The notes beneath the pieces were generated by a model. That model saw nothing but the letters and a program-made list of their open reading frames with translations. It was not told the origin of the DNA and ran no database searches. Below are positions 59,496 through 60,049 of a stretch of DNA of 60,049 nt, piece after piece. This DNA comes from an uncultured Anaerovibrio sp. (GTDB taxonomy: Bacteria > Bacillota > Negativicutes > Selenomonadales > Selenomonadaceae), in the NCBI GenBank assembly GCA_934203205.1, contig CAKPYV010000013.1, positions 1 to 60,049 of the forward strand. Direction: 5' to 3'. Position 1 is the stretch's first letter. Each line of letters starts with the position of its first letter. Both the position numbers and the translations under genes were made by a program.

Positions 59496-59733
59496 TTGAA
59501 ACCACTTCCTTCCATCTTTTTAATAAATAATCCTGCATGGATAATATTATCTGTACGGCTTCTTTCTGCTTTTTTGCTGAAATACCACCGACAATAACTT
59601 TACCACTTTCTATTGCTATAGAAACGCTTCTTCCAGTACCCTTTTCTACGACGTGAACATGTGGCTGATTATGTCCTTTTTCCTTATATCTTATTTCGAT
59701 ATAATAACCTTTACCCCTAAATTCTATCGGCAT
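59488..59733 (-). CDS. DUF4160 domain protein
   Basis: 81-aa protein of the DUF4160 family: EIRYKEKGHNQPHVHVVEKG contains the family's HNQPHVHV motif, followed by a beta-rich core and a helix IILSMQDYLLKRWKE. DUF4160-DUF2442 pairs are often listed as candidate toxin-antitoxin modules; the mechanism is unknown. It lies first in a two-gene unit. A TATAAT-like sequence is seen near 59753 upstream. Confidence 0.85.
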   Translation of the reverse strand: MPIEFRGKGYYIEIRYKEKGHNQPHVHVVEKGTGRSVSIAIESGKVIVGGISAKKQKEAVQIILSMQDYLLKRWKEVVSNV

Positions 59734-59755
59734 GTATATCCCCCTATGTTATGAT

Positions 59756-60049
59756 TATATCACGATTTCTGATTTATCGAGTTACCTCTCTCCTCAAATA
59801 TTGTAAATGAAAGTCGTTATGTCCGTGTTTTTTCGAAATACAGCCTGCGGTCATAACGACTTTTGCTCTGTCCGACTTAATGGCCCTATCTGAGAGGGCA
59901 TCCTGACGTAGTAATACCGCTTGTCGCTGAGCCAATTCACAGAGGCCGTAATGATAGAGAGTGCCACCGGGACCACTTTTGCTGCGCAAAAGCAAGAGTC
60001 TCCCGACGCAAAAGTGTCATGCCCCTCCGGCTGTTGTCGAATCATCAAG
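59756..60049. other. GC-richer structured sequence at the window edge
   Basis: This stretch differs from its AT-rich surroundings. It contains the 12-bp inverted repeat AAAGTCGTTATG (59810-59821) / CATAACGACTTT (59852-59863) and CACTTTTGC / GCAAAAGTG repeats near 59970-60020. Reading frames on the minus strand (for example ending in HGHNDFHLQYLRREVTR) match no family that I recognise. It may be the end of a mobile element, a repeat or an RNA gene cut by the window edge. Confidence 0.35.

Overview
The window looks like a chromosomal segment of a low-to-mid GC Firmicutes bacterium with strong AGGAGG-type ribosome binding sites, most likely of the Negativicutes (Selenomonadales) kind. This placement rests on the mixture of Firmicutes gene order (rsmH-ftsL-murE-murF-mraY-murD-murG-murC-ddl-ftsQ-DUF881-sbp-ftsZ), a MurE with the meso-diaminopimelate DNPR motif, a CIRCE/HrcA operator and Firmicutes-type GalT. 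The genus is not identified from sequence alone. No rRNA, tRNA or CRISPR array was seen.

Region 1 (1-11.1 kb, mostly minus strand) is housekeeping: rubredoxin (too short for usual ORF cut-offs), a PHP phosphoesterase, a YitT membrane protein, a diguanylate cyclase, a truncated DapF-like protein, an AraC regulator, HtpG under a perfect CIRCE operator, a secreted protein with a calcium-loop motif, CinA C-terminal amidase, RimO and a solute-binding protein. Region 2 (11.1-24.8 kb) is the division and cell wall (dcw) cluster. It lacks mraZ, ftsI/spoVD, ftsW, murB and ftsA, has a terminator where ftsI would be expected, and has MraZ-type boxes directly in front of rsmH.

Region 3 (24.8-36.1 kb) is a defence island on the minus strand: a 527-aa protein with a C-terminus like the DNA-recognition domain of NgoFVII-type restriction enzymes, a C5-cytosine methyltransferase, a Vsr-type nicking endonuclease, a MutL/MORC-like GHKL ATPase, a Z1 helicase-like ATPase, a DUF4420 PD-(D/E)XK protein, an AIPR protein and a truncated HNH nuclease. 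The methyltransferase has its own promoter and a terminator before the effectors. Region 4 (36.2-42.4 kb, plus strand) is a mobile-element-like module: a structured leader RNA, a small winged-helix-like protein, a DnaC-like helicase loader, a replication initiator-like protein whose gene carries 16 iteron-like 12-bp repeats, two DUF1659-DUF2922 pairs, YvrJ, and a lone TnpB transposon. Region 5 (42.4-45.9 kb) holds a PLD-nuclease/helicase overlapping a methyltransferase, another likely defence pair.

Region 6 (46.0-58.6 kb) is a galactoside-utilisation locus: galE, galT, galK and lacZ in one direction, a divergent AraC regulator, then alpha-galactosidase, a GPH-type sugar symporter and a cytidylate-kinase-like protein. 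Together these import melibiose or lactose-type sugars, cleave alpha- and beta-galactosides and run the Leloir pathway. Region 7 (58.6-60.0 kb) has a possible split small peptide gene, a DUF4160 pair and an unexplained GC-richer structured edge.

The most unusual observation is a ~130-nt element present twice (8022-8150 minus, 36326-36463 plus). Each copy lies 60-70 nt upstream of a start codon in the sense orientation, and base changes between the copies preserve several predicted stems. It is a candidate cis-regulatory or mobile structured RNA that I could not assign to a known class.
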